The position numbers were made by a program, and so were the translations under genes. From positions 1 to 64,000 of the forward strand of contig JAHOYV010000024.1 in the NCBI GenBank assembly GCA_019038745.1: 64,000 bases of DNA, read 5' to 3'. Shown piece after piece: positions 1 to 7,785 of this stretch; the stretch's first letter is position 1, and every line of letters begins with the position of its first letter. The DNA comes from Gemmatimonadales bacterium (GTDB lineage Bacteria > Krumholzibacteriota > Krumholzibacteriia > LZORAL124-64-63). The notes under the pieces are model-generated. The model was not told the origin of the DNA. It saw nothing but the letters and a program-made list of their open reading frames with translations, and searched no databases.

Positions 1-170
1 AGATGACGCTCACAGAGCTATCCGAGCGTATCGGTATTTCGGTGACTAACCTCAGTCTATTGAAGACCGGCAAAGTAAAGGGAATGCGGTTTAGTACCCT
101 GAGTGCTATCTGCCGGGAATTGGAGTGCCAGCCGGGCGACCTGTTGGAGCACTTACCGAATTTTGTGTGA
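1..170 (+). CDS. Cro/C1-type helix-turn-helix regulator, 5' truncated by window edge
   Basis: The frame beginning at base 3 reads MTLTELSERIGIS... and ends with TGA at 168-170, giving at least 55 residues. It matches the small YozG-like XRE family: a helix-turn-helix ('TELSERIGISVTNLSLLK') followed by the typical tail 'FSTLSAICRELECQPGDLLE'. The ATG at base 3 is probably internal, because family members start about 8-15 residues earlier, so the true start likely lies outside the window. Proteins of this family bind DNA and are often paired with a DUF2975 membrane protein; the small membrane protein downstream may be part of such a unit. It is absent from the ORF track because of its length. 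Confidence 0.85.
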   Translation, partial: MTLTELSERIGISVTNLSLLKTGKVKGMRFSTLSAICRELECQPGDLLEHLPNFV

Positions 171-208
171 CCGTGGACAAGCAAGGCAGTTCAACAAGGA
201 GTGGAAAC

Positions 209-460
209 ATGTCTTATCTGAAGACACCATTCGTGCTCATTCCGATTTTTGCAACCCTGGTCCTGCTGGTGGGCATTCGCTATTTCAACACCTTCAGCGC
301 CTCCAGCACTAACCCCCTGATGATCGGGTTGTTTCCTCTTTTGATGCTGGCATTTGTTGGGGTTTGGGTGATGTATTTCGTGGTTGGAGCTGTGGTCAAG
401 TACTTTGGCAGGCCGTCTTCCCGGAAGCTGAGCCGGGCAGAAGATACGGATTTCGTTTGA
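209..460 (+). CDS. small two-helix membrane protein, unknown function
   Basis: The ORF track opens this frame at 125, inside the regulator gene. The ATG at 209 is preceded by AAGGAG with good spacing and gives an 83-residue protein. Two hydrophobic segments are visible, 'FVLIPIFATLVLLVGI' near residues 8-23 and 'LMIGLFPLLMLAFVGVWVMYFVVGAVV' near residues 37-63, followed by a charged tail. No family was recognised. It lies about 40 bp after the regulator on the same strand, so the two are probably co-transcribed, as is common for YozG-type regulators and membrane partners. The hairpin at 496-523 follows it. Confidence 0.7.
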   Translation: MSYLKTPFVLIPIFATLVLLVGIRYFNTFSASSTNPLMIGLFPLLMLAFVGVWVMYFVVGAVVKYFGRPSSRKLSRAEDTDFV

Positions 461-495
461 GCTGATTGGTAGGAAAACGAAGCGGGATGACAAGC

Positions 496-523
496 GGAGC
501 GGGACCAGTTTTGGTCCCGCTCC
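496..523. terminator. 12-bp stem hairpin between convergent genes
   Basis: GGAGCGGGACCA and TGGTCCCGCTCC form a perfect 12-bp stem with a GTTT loop. It serves the end of the membrane protein gene on + and of the secreted protein gene (555-1130) on -. No clear T-run follows on either strand. The same stem sequence recurs as the terminator of the paralogous gene at 2000-2452, so the hairpin belongs to the duplicated unit. Confidence 0.6.
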
Positions 524-554
524 TTGGATCTATTCAAAATGTTATAAGGTAAAC

Positions 555-1130
555 TTATTTATGAGCCTTTCGCTCCCGTGCAGTAACAGCATCAGCAGAA
601 TCCGGGTCCATTCCAAACGGATCGCCAAACGTATTTTCTCCTTCATTGGTCAAACTGTCGCCCTCACGGGGCTGTGCATCGCTCTGGCCATGAACGAGTG
701 AATTACCCGCCAATTCGCCAGTTACTTCATCTCCATCACCGAAAACCTTCGTCAGATCTTCAGAATCACCTGAAAGATTTCCATGAGGACCGGACACTCC
801 CTGGTTCTGGTGTTCTATGCGGTTGCTGAGACCGTTGCTAGGGTTGGTTGAACTCTTATCCAGGTCGTCGAATCCATCGCCGTCTTCATCGGTGAAGGCC
901 TTATCGATACCGTCGGAATCGTCGGATCCGTTAGTACCCTGGTACATGTTAGTGGTCTCGCTCCGTTGTATTGTATGAGTGCGCACACTGGCACCATTGC
1001 TACCGTAGTCTGGAAAATCATCCTCCACTATGGGTTTGGTCTGAGGAGCATCCTCACTTTGAGCCATGGCACCAACAGCCAGCAAACATACCAACAGTGC
1101 CATCATAATCGAAGTCATTAGGGTCTTCAT
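555..1130 (-). CDS. secreted acidic protein, copy A of a tandem pair
   Basis: A 191-residue protein starting MKTLMTSIMMALLVCLLAVGAMAQ, a clear Sec signal peptide with probable cleavage after AMA. The ATG follows AAGGAGGAGCAAGAC. The mature part is strongly acidic and low in hydrophobic residues, with an Asp/Gly-rich stretch ('FTDEDGDGFDDLD') resembling a calcium-binding thrombospondin type 3-like repeat. The C-terminal part ('QPREGDSLTNEGENTFGDPF') matches the paralogue at 2000-2452 ('QPREGEALENVGDDYFGSPL'). No family was recognised. The promoter region shows a sigma-54-type -24/-12 element and paired inverted repeats. Likely an exported, probably disordered or calcium-binding protein; function unknown. 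Confidence 0.75.
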   Translation of the reverse strand: MKTLMTSIMMALLVCLLAVGAMAQSEDAPQTKPIVEDDFPDYGSNGASVRTHTIQRSETTNMYQGTNGSDDSDGIDKAFTDEDGDGFDDLDKSSTNPSNGLSNRIEHQNQGVSGPHGNLSGDSEDLTKVFGDGDEVTGELAGNSLVHGQSDAQPREGDSLTNEGENTFGDPFGMDPDSADAVTARERKAHK

Positions 1131-1195
1131 GTCTTGCTCCTCCTTAGGAGATTTTGGGCAACATCAACAATTTTCTCCGTAGTAGTGAATCCCTT

Positions 1196-1211
1196 TGCAA
1201 CAGGCGTTCCC
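1196..1211 (-). promoter_or_regulatory. sigma-54-type -24/-12 promoter, copy A
   Basis: Read on the minus strand the element is GGGAACGCCTGTTGCA, with GG (1210-1209) and GC (1198-1197) separated by exactly 10 bases. This is the invariant spacing of RpoN promoters (consensus TGGCACN5TTGCA). The predicted transcript start is near 1185, leaving a leader of about 55 nt to the ATG at 1130. The same element at the same distance precedes the paralogue. Confidence 0.7.
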
Positions 1212-1306
1212 GGCCGTAAAATATTTTTTGCCCGAAGTAATACAAGCCCTTTCAAAGAACTACGGGGAACCCAAGGAAGTTTTTCGTAACAACCGTTTTT
1301 GTTTCC

Positions 1307-1355
1307 TCGCAAATCTCTGCGAGAGAAGAGTCACCCCTTTCGAAAATTTCTGCGA
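1307..1355 (-). promoter_or_regulatory. paired inverted repeats, probable enhancer (UAS), copy A
   Basis: Two 16-bp inverted repeats of form TCGCA-N6-TGCGA lie at 1307-1322 (perfect) and 1340-1355 (TCGAA in the left arm). Their centres are 33 bp apart, about three helical turns. Their centres are about 130 and 163 bp upstream of the predicted sigma-54 start, the usual position for binding sites of a bacterial enhancer-binding protein. The binding protein is unknown. Confidence 0.6.
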
Positions 1356-1513
1356 AAGGGTTTTCTTTCCACCGGTCATAATGCCGACAGGATTGAACAA
1401 CGCATCCCACTTTGCCAGGATTGGAGGCGGCCACTAGAGGACGCCCAGCAAAGCTGGCCTGATTTGTCACTGTGGTGAGCTTTGAGCACCATCTTGGTTC
1501 CTGAACGGAAGGA

Positions 1514-1931
1514 ATCGGGTGGGACGGGGGCCTCACGGCCCCGTCCCACCCACATCACCGTACATACGTTTCCGTATACGGCGGTTCCTAGCAAGTATCT
1601 TCCATATTCTCGCAATACCTTCCATCCCATAAGCACCCAGCCTTACCTTTTGACAGACCTCCCAGGGTAAGACGCGTAACCTTCATCCCATATACCCGCC
1701 GCATTTACTTCCACACCTTCCTGGATGGCTATTGGGCTTTGGATCTCATAGCCTCCTCGCCCAGATGGTGCTGCCTCATATGCGGTATCTGTTCGTCGGG
1801 CCGGGACTTTGCCTGCAGCTTCCTTCAGATTCCAGGTCGCCCCGGACACCCTTGTTGTTCTGCTAACGGTTCCCACCATCAGGGTCTGTAGATGACTTGC
1901 ATCTCCAAGAGCGTGCGCCTCGTGGGCACAC
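1514..1931 (-). mobile_element. ORF-less group IIC intron
   Basis: On the minus strand the element begins GTGTGCCC, the group II 5' consensus GUGYG. It contains domain I landmarks of the group IIC class ('AAGGGTGTCCGGGGCGAC', 'GGAATCTGAAGGAAGC', 'TCTTACCCTGGGAGGTCTG'). Domain V (about 1553-1587) folds as ACCGCCGTATACG-GAAA-CGTATGTACGGT with a GNRA tetraloop. A GC-rich domain VI hairpin (about 1517-1551) is followed by the 3' end ...CCCGAT. Total length is 418 nt, close to an IIC ribozyme without its protein. Domain IV is only a few tens of bases and no reverse transcriptase is present, so mobility would need a protein in trans. It lies immediately after the T-run of the terminator at 1932-1966, as group IIC introns do. 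Exact ends are inferred from consensus. Confidence 0.88.
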
Positions 1932-1966
1932 AACAAAAAAGAGCGAGACCATTTCTGGTCCCGCTC
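1932..1966 (-). terminator. Rho-independent terminator of copy B; intron target
   Basis: On the minus strand GAGCGGGACCA-GAAA-TGGTCTCGCTC is followed by TTTTTTGTT. The stem is nearly identical to the hairpin at 496-523. The group IIC intron starts directly after the T-run. Confidence 0.85.
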
Positions 1967-1999
1967 CTATAGATTGATTCAGAAGTCTGTAGGATCAGC

Positions 2000-2452
2000 C
2001 TACTTGATGCGGCCGGTGCGTTGTTGTTGGTCAGCTTCACCTTCATTATCCTCAAGCGGAGAACCAAAGTAATCGTCCCCGACATTTTCAAGTGCTTCGC
2101 CTTCACGGGGCTGTCCAGTATCTTGGCCAAGGCCCCTATTACTGCCAATCATCTCGCCTTCCACAACACTATCTTCTCCGAACGCCTTATCTAAATCGGA
2201 AGTAACGGGTACAACACCACTGGGAGGGCCGAATCGTTCCAAGTTGCGAAGAACAACGCCATCCTGAGTCCCAGTATTGTCGACGCCATCAAATTCGTCA
2301 GTTCTAGTCGTTGTAGTGTCGCCACCCGGAACAACATCAGGTTCACCTTGAGGGTCCTGAGCACTCTGGGCATTCTCACTCTGCGCATAAGCACCAACAG
2401 CCAACAAGCTGATCAACAGCGCCATCAAAATCGAATTCAATAAGGTCTTCAT
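2000..2452 (-). CDS. secreted acidic protein, copy B of a tandem pair
   Basis: The ORF track opens at 2521, but the ATG at 2452, preceded by GGAGGAACAAGAC, gives MKTLLNSILMALLISLLAVGAYAQ, nearly the same signal peptide as copy A. The mature protein is acidic ('EGDNEGEADQQ'-like composition) and shares 'DLDKAFGED' and 'GQDTGQPREGEALENVGDDYFGSP' with its paralogue, but lacks the Asp/Gly-rich stretch, so it is shorter (150 residues). No family was recognised. Its control region carries the same sigma-54-type promoter and paired inverted repeats at the same distances. Two similarly controlled exported proteins suggest a shared condition-dependent role, possibly envelope-related, but this is inference. 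Confidence 0.75.
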   Translation of the reverse strand: MKTLLNSILMALLISLLAVGAYAQSENAQSAQDPQGEPDVVPGGDTTTTRTDEFDGVDNTGTQDGVVLRNLERFGPPSGVVPVTSDLDKAFGEDSVVEGEMIGSNRGLGQDTGQPREGEALENVGDDYFGSPLEDNEGEADQQQRTGRIK

Positions 2453-2516
2453 GTCTTGTTCCTCCTTGGGAGGTTTTGGGTCACGTCCTCTATTATCCCC
2501 ACCGAGGAGACCCATT

Positions 2517-2532
2517 TGCAACTGGCGTTCCC
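2517..2532 (-). promoter_or_regulatory. sigma-54-type -24/-12 promoter, copy B
   Basis: Minus-strand GGGAACGCCAGTTGCA with GG (2531-2530) and GC (2519-2518) spaced by 10 bases, differing at one position from copy A. The predicted start is near 2506, about 54 nt before the ATG at 2452. Confidence 0.7.
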
Positions 2533-2627
2533 GATCGAAAAATTATTCTTGCCCAGAGAAATTCTCGCCCTAACAGGGAACAATTTGGATCTAAAAGCAA
2601 TCCTTCGAAATAGCCGTTTTTCTGTCC

Positions 2628-2676
2628 TCGCAAACCTCTGCGAGAGAAGACCTACCCCTCTCGCAAATTCCTGCGA
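2628..2676 (-). promoter_or_regulatory. paired inverted repeats, probable enhancer (UAS), copy B
   Basis: Two perfect TCGCA-N6-TGCGA repeats at 2628-2643 and 2661-2676, again with centres 33 bp apart and about 130 and 163 bp upstream of the predicted start. Spacing is identical to copy A although the surrounding sequence has diverged. Confidence 0.62.
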
Positions 2677-2783
2677 AGCGATTTTCACCCCTTCGGTCAT
2701 AATGCCGACAGTCGGGAAAAATACATTCCACTTTGCCACGATTGGCAGCGGTCGCGAGGTGAAGTCCCGCAAACCTGGCTTGA

Positions 2784-3746
2784 TTATTCAGCAGGACAGT
2801 TCATTAGCTCCGGCGGATAAGGATTCAAATAACTCAGGTCCGTCATATCATGCACCTGGTGCATCTCAAAGTAAGACCGCAGCAGGCCCACTGGCTCGGC
2901 CAGGGTGCACCCTCCCCCACGAAAATCCTCGATAACCTCAATCAAGCGTCGCTGCTCCTCGGACGATAGTTTCCCTCGCAGATGACTCGTGATGTCCTGC
3001 AGCGTGTCCATGTGTTGGCTCATGGTCGCCTTGGCGGATAGCGCCTTCATATATAGAGACAGGTATTGTTCGTGGAAGGCAGCGGGTCGAAAATCCCGGA
3101 GATCGGCGATAAGCCGGCATAGCTCATCGTAGTGCTGCGGGCTGTGCGCCAGCAGCAGATGTTTTTCACGATTATGGAAGTCCTCGATCGCCCCACTCTG
3201 CCAAACACCCGAGAAAACCTCTTTCACACGTTGATAGGCAAACACCCTTACCAGAAAATTCTCCCGCAACCCCGCGTCGGATAACCGTTCCTCATCCTCA
3301 ACTGGAACAAGCGGGTAGAAACGAACGAACGAAGCGGCGAAAAAGCCTCTGCCCAGGGGAAGGGTTTCACCGTTCTCCTGAATTACAGGCACTTTGTACA
3401 AACCGCAGCTGGGTGAATTCTTTTTGAACACAAAACCGCACAAGTCTTCACCGGCCAGCTCGCGGGATCGGTTATTAGACCAGTCGCCCATCTCCTGGGT
3501 CCAGTTTCGGCCCGAGTCCGGGGCGATCAGGCCCGGTGCGCCGGGATCGCCTGCCAACGTGATGGTCTCGCGTGGTGTGCCCATCCCTATCTCGGATTCC
3601 GGGCAAACCGGTATCAGTTCAAAAAAACCGCCAAGGGTATCCGTTATAAAATTATCTCGCCTGTGGCCGCCGTCGTAGCGGACTTCCTGGCCCAACAGAC
3701 AAGCGCTTACGCCGATTTGGATGTTCTTTCCTGTTGTCTCGCTCAT
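2784..3746 (-). CDS. DUF523-DUF1722 two-domain protein (YbgA-like C-terminus)
   Basis: The ATG at 3746 (AGGAG about 11 nt upstream) gives 320 residues; the track start at 3860 adds an unlikely 38-residue leader. The N-terminal half is DUF523, with 'GVSACLLGQEVRYDGGH', 'PVCPE' and 'KNSPSCGLY'; the Cys residues are typical of the family. The C-terminal half is DUF1722 ('HSPQHYDELCRLI', 'AKATMSQHMDTLQDI'). This fusion is common in bacteria. The biochemical role is not established; a link to photolyase or stress loci has been noted for DUF1722 relatives. The gene is transcribed divergently from the DUF4230-like gene. Confidence 0.88.
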   Translation of the reverse strand: MSETTGKNIQIGVSACLLGQEVRYDGGHRRDNFITDTLGGFFELIPVCPESEIGMGTPRETITLAGDPGAPGLIAPDSGRNWTQEMGDWSNNRSRELAGEDLCGFVFKKNSPSCGLYKVPVIQENGETLPLGRGFFAASFVRFYPLVPVEDEERLSDAGLRENFLVRVFAYQRVKEVFSGVWQSGAIEDFHNREKHLLLAHSPQHYDELCRLIADLRDFRPAAFHEQYLSLYMKALSAKATMSQHMDTLQDITSHLRGKLSSEEQRRLIEVIEDFRGGGCTLAEPVGLLRSYFEMHQVHDMTDLSYLNPYPPELMNCPAE

Positions 3747-4101
3747 GTTGGTTTTCGGCTCCTGCTTTGGTGGTTGGTCCCGTGCGTCCGCTATTGCAGT
3801 TAGGCGGATCATACTTGAGGGATGCTTCCTTCTCCACCTCTGATCAGTTCGATTTTTCAAAAAGGCCTTGCGTTAATCCGGTATTTGGCTGTTTTGCCAA
3901 ATAGGAAAACAACTGAATTTCGAGTGGGGCTTCCTTCCCCCGGGGGAACAGCTTGGGGGAAAAGTTCAAGTTGGAAAACCGGGCCAGGCCTCGTGTGCAA
4001 ATCAGCATTTACCAAGCCAGCACATCAACCCTTGCCTGACCACGCTCGTTTTGTCATCCTGACAAAAATCGAATCCCCATTCCTGACCGGGAGAGTTGCC
4101 G
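3747..4101. other. intergenic region with a perfect GC palindrome
   Basis: This 355-bp divergent region contains the 14-bp perfect palindrome TTCCCCCGGGGGAA at 3935-3948. Two further copies of this motif occur in other intergenic regions of the window. No other structure or small ORF is convincing. Promoters for both flanking genes probably lie here. Confidence 0.5.
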
Positions 4102-4848
4102 TTGGATTACCTGCTGATCGGATTCGCCGGAGGGTTGCTTGTTGCGGGTGTGAGCTGGACGATCTGGCGCTTGGCCCGGCGGGGTCGGGGCAAGGACAAA
4201 CAGTCTTCGGCCACGGTTTCGTACGAGAGTTTTATTACCAGTATGAAGGCTGTCGGCGAGCTGAACGTCTTTCGCATCATGACCAAGGAAGTGATCACTG
4301 CCAGTGACCACTGGTTCGGGGATTTCGGGAAAAAATATCTGAATTGGCTGCTATCCAGTAAGCGTATCACCCTGGTCATTGAGTTTGACGTTAACTTCCG
4401 TTACGACCTGACCGACCCTGCTTTCGGGATCGATCGGTTGGGCGATACCGCCTTTCAGATCACGATGCCGCCCTGCAAACACGAGGTGTTGATCCGCAAC
4501 ATGAGAATCCACAGCGAGGATAAGACCGAGCTGCTGCCCTGGTTGATGCCGGATTTGCTGGGCCGTTTTTTCACCGGCGGGTTCAGCGTTGAGGCCAAGA
4601 ACAAGCTCATCGCCGAGACGCGGGATCAGGCCATCCGTTTTGCGGGGGATCTGGTTGACCAGGCCACCGTCGAAGCGCAGAGGTCGGCCGTCAACACGCT
4701 GACCATGTTGGCGCAGGGCCTGGGCGCCTGGCGGGTGGACTTCGATTTCACCACCGGCGGGGAATTTCATCCTCATGTCGACACGTCGCGTCTGGAAAAT
4801 ATTCTGCCCGATCCGGAAGGGGCAAACGGACAGAACCACGGTTCCTGA
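4102..4848 (+). CDS. DUF4230-like membrane-anchored protein
   Basis: About 248 residues. The track begins at TTG 4096, but TTG 4102 has better spacing (8 nt) from GGGAG. The N-terminus is one transmembrane helix ('LLIGFAGGLLVAGVSWTIW') followed by Arg/Lys, so the rest probably faces the periplasm if the helix is an uncleaved anchor. The body has beta-rich patterns ('GELNVFRIMTKEV', 'LVIEFDVNFRYDLTDP', 'ITMPPCKHEVLIRNMRI') resembling DUF4230 proteins of unknown function. The final third is helical. The assignment rests on pattern memory and is tentative. Confidence 0.7.
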   Translation: MDYLLIGFAGGLLVAGVSWTIWRLARRGRGKDKQSSATVSYESFITSMKAVGELNVFRIMTKEVITASDHWFGDFGKKYLNWLLSSKRITLVIEFDVNFRYDLTDPAFGIDRLGDTAFQITMPPCKHEVLIRNMRIHSEDKTELLPWLMPDLLGRFFTGGFSVEAKNKLIAETRDQAIRFAGDLVDQATVEAQRSAVNTLTMLAQGLGAWRVDFDFTTGGEFHPHVDTSRLENILPDPEGANGQNHGS

Positions 4849-5097
4849 TCGGGCCGTTCAACCTGGTACAATCCGTACGTAGTGTTGATCGCGTCGTATA
4901 TATACAGGTACAGGGTCTGGTAGGACCCTTCATCAATGAAGCGGTAGTTCCAGCCGTGCGCTTTTTAGTAAACCGTGGGATTGATGGTTGTAATTCTGGT
5001 TGGAATTCTAGAGTATCCCGTTACATTGTGTTCATATTCGGGTAAATGATGGTTTCCGCATGTTGGTTCTGGTCAGCACGCTATTAGGCAGGTAGGA

Positions 5098-6882
5098 ATG
5101 GAGTCTATGGCTCACCCACTGATGAATCCCGTCCACAAGTTCTATATCCCGGTCATGGGAACGGGATTTACCATCGACACGCCCTTGAAGGTGGCGCGTT
5201 ATGGAATCTCCTCTGTCGTATCCCTGGTGGACGATGTTCTCATCGAGCAGATGCGGAAGTGTCTGACCCGGGATAACGGTCAGGACTACGAGGAAATCCG
5301 TTCGGACGAGGAAGACTCGCGCGCCAAGCGCATCACATCCTATCTGAACATGATGGACGAGATGGTCGAGAACCAGATCGAGAAATTGCGCACATCGATT
5401 TTCGAAAAAGGCAGCGAAATCACCAAGTACTTCGAGATGCTGCCCGAGTCTCCCTTGCGCTCCCTTTACACGACAATGCAGAACACCCTGGACCCCGAGG
5501 AGCGGGCCCGGCTGCAGGAAACCCTGCGCCGGAAGATCTCTCCGGGCGGCATCGACGTTAATATCATGACCAAGCTTGATCGGGCCAGGCTCAGCAAGGG
5601 CCAGGATCTGGGACCCAAATTTTCCGACGCCATGAGTGCCTTGCGGGGCTACGCCAGCAGTCACCTGCGTTCGTCATTGGTCTTGTCGGCGGGAATGAAT
5701 CGCAAGTTGTTTTCCTATCTTGCCGAATTTGGGGATTTCTTTCCCGACGATGTTGGGGATGTCCGCAAGTGCATCGTCCTGAAGGTCAGCGACTTCCGGT
5801 CGGCCCTGATCCAGGGTAAACTCCTGGCCAAGCAGGGGCTGTGGGTCAGCGAATACCGTATCGAATCGGGACTGAACTGCGGCGGCCACGCCTTCGGAGG
5901 CAAGGGCACTCTGCTGGGCCCCGTACTGGAGGAATTCAGGGACAAGAAGGAAGCGCTGCGTGACCAGGTGTATGATACTTGGGTCACCGGACTGGAAAAT
6001 CTGGGCCGTTCCGCCCCCGGCACACCGCTGGAATTCCGGGTGACTGTCCAGGGTGGCATTGGTACCGCCGAGGAAAACGAGCTCCTGGAGAAAACCTACC
6101 AGGTGGACGGCACGGGGTGGGCGAGTCCGTTCCTTCTGGTGCCTGAAGTGGTCAACATCGACCCTGCCCATGTGGAAAAGATTATCAAGGCCCGGGAAAA
6201 CGATGTCCATCTGAGTGAGTCATCGCCCCTGGGAGTTCCCTTCTGGAGCCTGAAAACTTCGGCCAGCGAAGAGCATCGCCTTGAGCTCATCCACAACGGC
6301 AAGCCAGGCAGCGCCTGTCCCAAGGGGTTCCTCGTCTCCAACACTGAATTCACCAAGGCTCCCATCTGCGCCGCCAGCCGAGCCTACCAGCGGCGAAAGC
6401 TCGATGAACTCGACCACTCCGAACTGAGCCGGGAAGAACGCGACGAGATCGAGAGTCATGTGATGGCCAAGGCCTGCATCTGCCACGATCTGGCCGGCAG
6501 CGCCACCGTGCCCAGGGGAATCGATCCCGATGCCAATACGGCAGTCTGCTGTGGACCCAACACCGTATACTTTTCACAGGTCGCCAAGCTGCGGGAGATG
6601 GTCGATCACATTTACGGCCGCATCAACCTGCCCCTGAACAGCTCACGGCCCCACATGTTCCTCAAGGAGCTCTCCCTGCATCTGGATGGGCTCAGGGCCG
6701 AGGCTGAGCGACGACGGAAGGAATTGGGAGCCTGTAACTGCAGCGCGGACAAGGTTCGGGACAACCTGCTGTCCGGTATCCGGCATTATCGGGACTTGGC
6801 CACACGTCTGGTCAGCGGCCAGAAGGACGAATTCTCCACCAAGCTGGAGACTCTGCGCGGCGAGCTGGATCGAATCAGGTAA
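5098..6882 (+). CDS. conserved hypothetical protein, 594 aa, possible FMN TIM-barrel fold
   Basis: A soluble 594-residue protein with no signal peptide. The start at 5098 has an AGGTAGGA-type ribosome site; ATG 5107 is the alternative. The N-terminus 'VHKFYIPVMGTGFTIDTPLKVARYGISSVVSLVDD' looks like the first strand and helix of a TIM barrel of the nitronate monooxygenase or FMN-oxidoreductase kind, and 'ESGLNCGGHAFGGKGTLLGPVLEEF' resembles a cofactor or substrate loop of that class. The C-terminal part is Cys-rich ('CPKGFLV', 'KACICHDLAG', 'AVCCGPN', 'GACNCS'), possibly binding a metal or cluster. I do not recognise a named family. It is followed after 19 bp by the esterase gene on the same strand, so the two may be co-transcribed. 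Confidence 0.75.
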   Translation: MESMAHPLMNPVHKFYIPVMGTGFTIDTPLKVARYGISSVVSLVDDVLIEQMRKCLTRDNGQDYEEIRSDEEDSRAKRITSYLNMMDEMVENQIEKLRTSIFEKGSEITKYFEMLPESPLRSLYTTMQNTLDPEERARLQETLRRKISPGGIDVNIMTKLDRARLSKGQDLGPKFSDAMSALRGYASSHLRSSLVLSAGMNRKLFSYLAEFGDFFPDDVGDVRKCIVLKVSDFRSALIQGKLLAKQGLWVSEYRIESGLNCGGHAFGGKGTLLGPVLEEFRDKKEALRDQVYDTWVTGLENLGRSAPGTPLEFRVTVQGGIGTAEENELLEKTYQVDGTGWASPFLLVPEVVNIDPAHVEKIIKARENDVHLSESSPLGVPFWSLKTSASEEHRLELIHNGKPGSACPKGFLVSNTEFTKAPICAASRAYQRRKLDELDHSELSREERDEIESHVMAKACICHDLAGSATVPRGIDPDANTAVCCGPNTVYFSQVAKLREMVDHIYGRINLPLNSSRPHMFLKELSLHLDGLRAEAERRRKELGACNCSADKVRDNLLSGIRHYRDLATRLVSGQKDEFSTKLETLRGELDRIR

Positions 6883-6901
6883 TTTCCGTACTTTCACCGG
6901 C

Positions 6902-7750
6902 ATGAGAACAAGACCGCCATTGAAAAACTTTCTTCCCTTTTTTGGGCTCCACCCGCCTACCTGGCATTTTTTCTGCGCTTGGATAATGTGTGTTGTCGTA
7001 TCCGCATGCGCTCCGCCGCCGAGCATGGCTGAAGCGATAGCCGAAGAAATAGCCGAACCCAGAACCGTCTATTTCGAGGCCAGAAAACTGCTGGATTGCA
7101 AGCTGTTCCTGCCCGATTCCTTCGATCCATCCAGGGAATATCCTCTGGTGATCGGGCTCCACGGCTACGGCGGAAGCCCGGAGGGATTAGCTGGGCTGTG
7201 GACCTATTTCCCAAATCGGGATTTCATCCTCGCCATCCCGGAGGCCCCCTACGCCTACCCGGGAAACGGCGTGAAGATGGGGGACAAATTCTCCTGGGAT
7301 TTCAAGGTGCCCGACAAGAACTTGTGGCAGAAGGCTGATCCGTGGGTCTACGAATACATCCTGCGCGTCGTGGGCGACTTGCAGAAGGAATACAAAATCT
7401 CTACCACGGTTCTCTTTGGATTTTCCCAGGGAGTGGCCTATGCCTACGCGGCCGGTTTTCATTCTGAAGGCTTGGTCGATGGGTTGATCTGTTTCGGGGG
7501 AACTTTTCCCTCTCCGGATCGCTATCCATGGCTTCTGGATGAGATAACCATCAAGTCCGGAGCGGGATTGCGGATTTTCATAGCTCACGGAAAGACCGAT
7601 CAGGTGATCTCCAGTGAAAGATCCATCCGGGCGGTGGAGAAGCTCAGAGGGTACCAATGTGAAGTTGAGATCCATCTTTTCGATGGTGGACACATGTTGC
7701 CCAAAGCTGCCGTACGCAAAGCCTTCGCGTGGTTTGATATTTCCAGCTAA
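6902..7750 (+). CDS. alpha/beta-hydrolase lipoprotein (phospholipase/carboxylesterase-like)
   Basis: The track frame opens inside the upstream gene; the first plausible start is ATG 6902, giving 282 residues. A hydrophobic segment ends in the lipobox VSAC (Cys36), so it is probably a lipoprotein. The catalytic parts of the esterase D/polyhydroxybutyrate depolymerase-like fold are visible: 'VIGLHGYGG' oxyanion strand, 'LFGFSQG' with the nucleophile Ser, 'IAHGKTDQV' with the Asp, and 'FDGGHMLP' with the His. The substrate is unknown; an ester on the cell surface or in the periplasm is likely. The N-terminal region before the lipobox is unusually long, and a later start cannot be excluded. Confidence 0.82.
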   Translation: MRTRPPLKNFLPFFGLHPPTWHFFCAWIMCVVVSACAPPPSMAEAIAEEIAEPRTVYFEARKLLDCKLFLPDSFDPSREYPLVIGLHGYGGSPEGLAGLWTYFPNRDFILAIPEAPYAYPGNGVKMGDKFSWDFKVPDKNLWQKADPWVYEYILRVVGDLQKEYKISTTVLFGFSQGVAYAYAAGFHSEGLVDGLICFGGTFPSPDRYPWLLDEITIKSGAGLRIFIAHGKTDQVISSERSIRAVEKLRGYQCEVEIHLFDGGHMLPKAAVRKAFAWFDISS

Positions 7751-7785
7751 CCCGGATCGGACAGACAGACCCGCGGACAGTCAGG

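Noticed and set aside
1195-1437. + strand ORF whose predicted peptide resembles that of ORF 2456-2935 ('NLCERR.TP', 'VIMPT')
   Set aside because: The similarity follows from duplication of the control region, including the inverted repeats (CTCGCA...TGCGAG reads as LCERR). No ribosome site, no signal, and both frames run against the real genes.
1643-1936. minus-strand ORF of 97 residues and neighbouring ORFs in 1376-1936
   Set aside because: They translate the group IIC intron ribozyme; the conserved words are RNA domain sequences, not a protein, and no reverse transcriptase motif is present.
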